Positions 61,916 through 64,000 of a DNA stretch of 64,000 nt are shown here, piece after piece. The first letter of the stretch is position 1. Every line of letters begins with the position of its first letter. The notes beneath the pieces are model-generated. The model was given only the letters and a program-made list of their open reading frames with translations. It was not told where the DNA came from and did no database searches. Origin of the DNA: an uncultured Dorea sp. (GTDB lineage: Bacteria > Bacillota > Clostridia > Lachnospirales > Lachnospiraceae); NCBI GenBank assembly GCA_900550865.1, contig URTM01000006.1, positions 1 through 64,000 on the forward strand, written 5' to 3'. A program made the translations under genes and the position numbers.

Positions 61916-63783
61916 CTGTTTATCCTTTCTAAGAATCTTTCTCCATACTTCTCCAGTTTATGCTCTCCGACCCCCGATACTTCCAACATCTCATCCCGTG
62001 TCGCCGGACGCATCACACACATACCGGCAAGCGTCTTATCTGCAAATACCATATACGGCGGTACCTTTTCTTCCGATGCGATCTCACGTCTGAGTTCCCG
62101 TAAGCTTTCGAATAATTCTGCATCTTTTTCTGAAAGTTCTGCCGCCACTGCGCCTTTTTTGCGTCTGTTCTTTTTCTCTTTTGATTCAGATTTCTTTTCT
62201 GTCTCTTCTTTCGGAAGTTTCATGATCAGCGGTTCTTCCGTTTTCATAAATGCTTTCCCTTCCGGGGTCAGACAGATCACCGGATATTGTTCGCCCTTTT
62301 CTTCCACATATTCACGGAACTGTAATTCCCTTAATATCTGTCGTAATCTCGGAACCGTCCTCTCACTTAACACTGCATATTCCGGATTCTTATCCAGATT
62401 CTTGCCTAGAATCTTCTGACTCTTTCCGCCGTGCACGATATCGATCACTGTCGATGCACCGTAATTCCAGTCCAGCGCTACAAGACATCTTAAGATCGAC
62501 TTTGCTTCCATTGTAATATCCACCTCTTCGAACTGTGTCTGGCAGTTCAGACAATTGCCGCAATAAGAACTGCTCTTTTCCCCGAAATAATTCAAAATGT
62601 ACTGCCTTAAGCATTCCGACGTAAAGCAGTAAAATGTCATCTGCTTCAGCCGTTCCAGATCCCGTTCTTTCACGATTTTGCGCGTCTCTTCATCCAGTTC
62701 GCTGTTTTCTTCTCCATTTTCAATAAAGAGACGGTTCGTTCTTACGTCTCTTGGCTCGTAATACAGGATACATTCTGACGGCTCCCCATCTCTTCCGGCA
62801 CGTCCGGCCTCCTGATAATAACTTTCCATATTTTTCGGCATATTATAATGAATGACAAAGCGTACATCCGGCTTATCGATTCCCATTCCGAATGCATTCG
62901 TCGCTACCATGATCTGACGCTTTCCATATATGAAGTTCTCCTGATTTTCCTTCCGTTCTTCATCCGATAGCCCGGCATGATACCTGGTCACGGAGAATCC
63001 TTCATTCCTCAGATCGTAACTAACCTGCTCCACTCTCTTTCTCGTCAGACAGTAAATGATTCCGCTGTCACCGGATGTATCACATCCTTTTTCTTTCAGA
63101 TAACTGACCAGTTCCTTATACTTATCCACAGGCTTCTTCACTGCGAAGAAAAGATTTCCACGATCGAACCCGGTTGTTTCCACATATGGATTCTGAAGCC
63201 TTAAGATATCAAGGATGTCTTCTCTTACTTCTGCCGTCGCTGTCGCCGTATATGCACCGACCACCGGACGGTATGGCAGGCGGTCCAGAAAATCCAGGAT
63301 CTTCAGATATCCCGGCCGGAAATCCTGTCCCCACTGCGATACGCAATGCGCCTCATCTACCGCTACAAAAGATATCTGCACCTGCTCAGAGAGTGCAAAA
63401 TCCAGAAAGCTTTCTGTCTCCAGACGCTCCGGTGCCACATATATGATCTTGTATCTTCCTTGCTTTGCAAGCTGCAGTGCTTTATAATACTGTCCTGCAG
63501 TCAGGGAACTATTTAAGAAAGCAGCATGGACTCCCATCTGGTTCAGCGTTCCCACCTGATCTTTCATAAGTGAGATCAGCGGCGAGATTACGATTGTGAT
63601 TCCTTCCATCATAAGCGCAGGCACCTGATAACACACCGACTTTCCTGCTCCGGTTGGCATGATTCCAAACACGTCCCTGCCTTCCAGCACCGCTTCGATC
63701 ACCGGGACCTGTCCCTCCCGGAAATGATCATAGCCGTAATATTGTTTCAGTATCTTTTCTGCCTCTTTGATTGCCTCACTCAT
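61912..63783 (-). CDS. recQ: ATP-dependent DNA helicase RecQ
   Basis: A 623-residue superfamily 2 helicase: the Q-motif with FREGQVPVIEAVL, Walker A MPTGAGKSVCYQ, the DEAH box VAVDEAHCVSQWGQDFRP, motif III AYTATAT, motif VI YYQEAGRAGRDGE, an RQC zinc site with CLRQYILNYFG and CGNCLNC, and a C-terminal HRDC domain. Its main stretch is complete for RecQ. The ATG at 63783 is taken (AAGGAG about 10 bp upstream). The frame stays open for 48 codons further upstream through a tandem 15-bp repeat; a longer lysine-rich N-terminus is possible but lacks a ribosome site. Confidence 0.95.
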   Translation of the reverse strand: MSEAIKEAEKILKQYYGYDHFREGQVPVIEAVLEGRDVFGIMPTGAGKSVCYQVPALMMEGITIVISPLISLMKDQVGTLNQMGVHAAFLNSSLTAGQYYKALQLAKQGRYKIIYVAPERLETESFLDFALSEQVQISFVAVDEAHCVSQWGQDFRPGYLKILDFLDRLPYRPVVGAYTATATAEVREDILDILRLQNPYVETTGFDRGNLFFAVKKPVDKYKELVSYLKEKGCDTSGDSGIIYCLTRKRVEQVSYDLRNEGFSVTRYHAGLSDEERKENQENFIYGKRQIMVATNAFGMGIDKPDVRFVIHYNMPKNMESYYQEAGRAGRDGEPSECILYYEPRDVRTNRLFIENGEENSELDEETRKIVKERDLERLKQMTFYCFTSECLRQYILNYFGEKSSSYCGNCLNCQTQFEEVDITMEAKSILRCLVALDWNYGASTVIDIVHGGKSQKILGKNLDKNPEYAVLSERTVPRLRQILRELQFREYVEEKGEQYPVICLTPEGKAFMKTEEPLIMKLPKEETEKKSESKEKKNRRKKGAVAAELSEKDAELFESLRELRREIASEEKVPPYMVFADKTLAGMCVMRPATRDEMLEVSGVGEHKLEKYGERFLERINR

Positions 63784-64000
63784 TCTGTCTTTGCTCCTTA
63801 TATCTCGTCTTTTGCTATCCGTCTCTTTTTTCTTCTTCTCTTTCCTGTACTTTTCTTTTCTATTCGTTTCTTTTCTGTCCGTTTCTTTTCTACTCATCAC
63901 TTTTTTGATCCGCAGATTTTCCCACACCCACTATGTCTTACTATCTTATCACATTTGCTCCTATCTTTCATCCCATCTTTCACGGACAAATCCTTTTGAC
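63784..64000 (-). repeat. Upstream region of recQ with about six tandem 15-bp units
   Basis: On the minus strand units like AGAAAAGAAACGGAC repeat with variation from about 63896 down to 63807. In the recQ frame this would encode Lys/Arg/Glu/Thr repeats. There is no ribosome site at the upstream in-frame GTG (63927) or ATG (63897), so this is either untranslated leader or a low-complexity N-terminus. Beyond it nothing further is recognised. Confidence 0.5.

Overview
The window looks like ordinary chromosome of a low-to-mid GC Gram-positive anaerobe of the class Clostridia, most likely a gut Lachnospiraceae. That is inferred from gene content: the DapL route to meso-diaminopimelate, an ANTAR regulator beside glutamine synthetase, a flavodiiron protein, 2-hydroxyacyl-CoA dehydratase-type iron-sulfur proteins, a CsbB/YfhO pair, strong GGAGG ribosome sites, and intrinsic terminators after most units. 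No rRNA, prophage, intact insertion sequence or CRISPR array was seen. No species is claimed.

Layout. 1-3.9 kb: the 5' part of a ClC chloride channel, tRNA-Pro and tRNA-Gln, and a MATE exporter divergent from a MerR regulator with a MerR-type 19-bp-spacer promoter between them. 4-9.5 kb: dapL-dapF (lysine and cell wall), then glnA with a downstream ANTAR regulator, then a flavodiiron protein. 9.8-15.3 kb: a shortened KdpD/KdpE pair without kdp pump genes, glycogen phosphorylase, and an AraC regulator. 15.4-23 kb: a Na/Pi-type transporter, a DUF512 radical-SAM protein, a glutamate-semialdehyde-type dehydrogenase, a cation efflux gene under a NiCo riboswitch, an unidentified structured RNA, and a lipoprotein. 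23-28.4 kb: a PII-like/DUF1538 pair, then a two-gene iron-sulfur dehydratase-like system in which the activating ATPase is fused to one subunit. 28.6-39 kb: csbB/yfhO (envelope glycosylation) and the full phosphate regulon pstSCAB-phoU-phoB-phoR with a Pho-box-like promoter.

39-45 kb: an RlmI-like methyltransferase and a polyol operon (dehydrogenase, GPH transporter, PfkB kinase) downstream of a ROK repressor. The parts fit uptake of a polyol, oxidation to a ketose and phosphorylation. 45-49.5 kb: a HAD phosphatase with a small upstream partner gene, a LysR/AlaA-like aminotransferase divergent pair, and a YitT protein. 49.6-56.6 kb: a peptide-use region (POT transporter, two M18 aminopeptidases, LysR and GntR regulators). 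It carries two gene remnants, an AraC C-terminus and a PepT C-terminus, on either side of the second aminopeptidase. 56.7-64 kb: a YfcE phosphodiesterase, a 470-bp mosaic of large inverted repeats, a CtpE-like P-type ATPase, RNase H1, an HD hydrolase and RecQ.

The least ordinary parts are non-coding. They are the NiCo riboswitch with an overlapping terminator (21.74-21.89 kb), the three-hairpin RNA ending in a terminator (22.08-22.24 kb), the inverted-repeat mosaic (57.26-57.73 kb), a 46-bp repeat sitting between stop codon and terminator at two loci, an 18-bp perfect hairpin (11.77 kb), and a structured intergenic block (53.70-53.82 kb). On the protein side the activase fusion and the pseudo-receiver ANTAR protein stand out. 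All alignments were made by eye.
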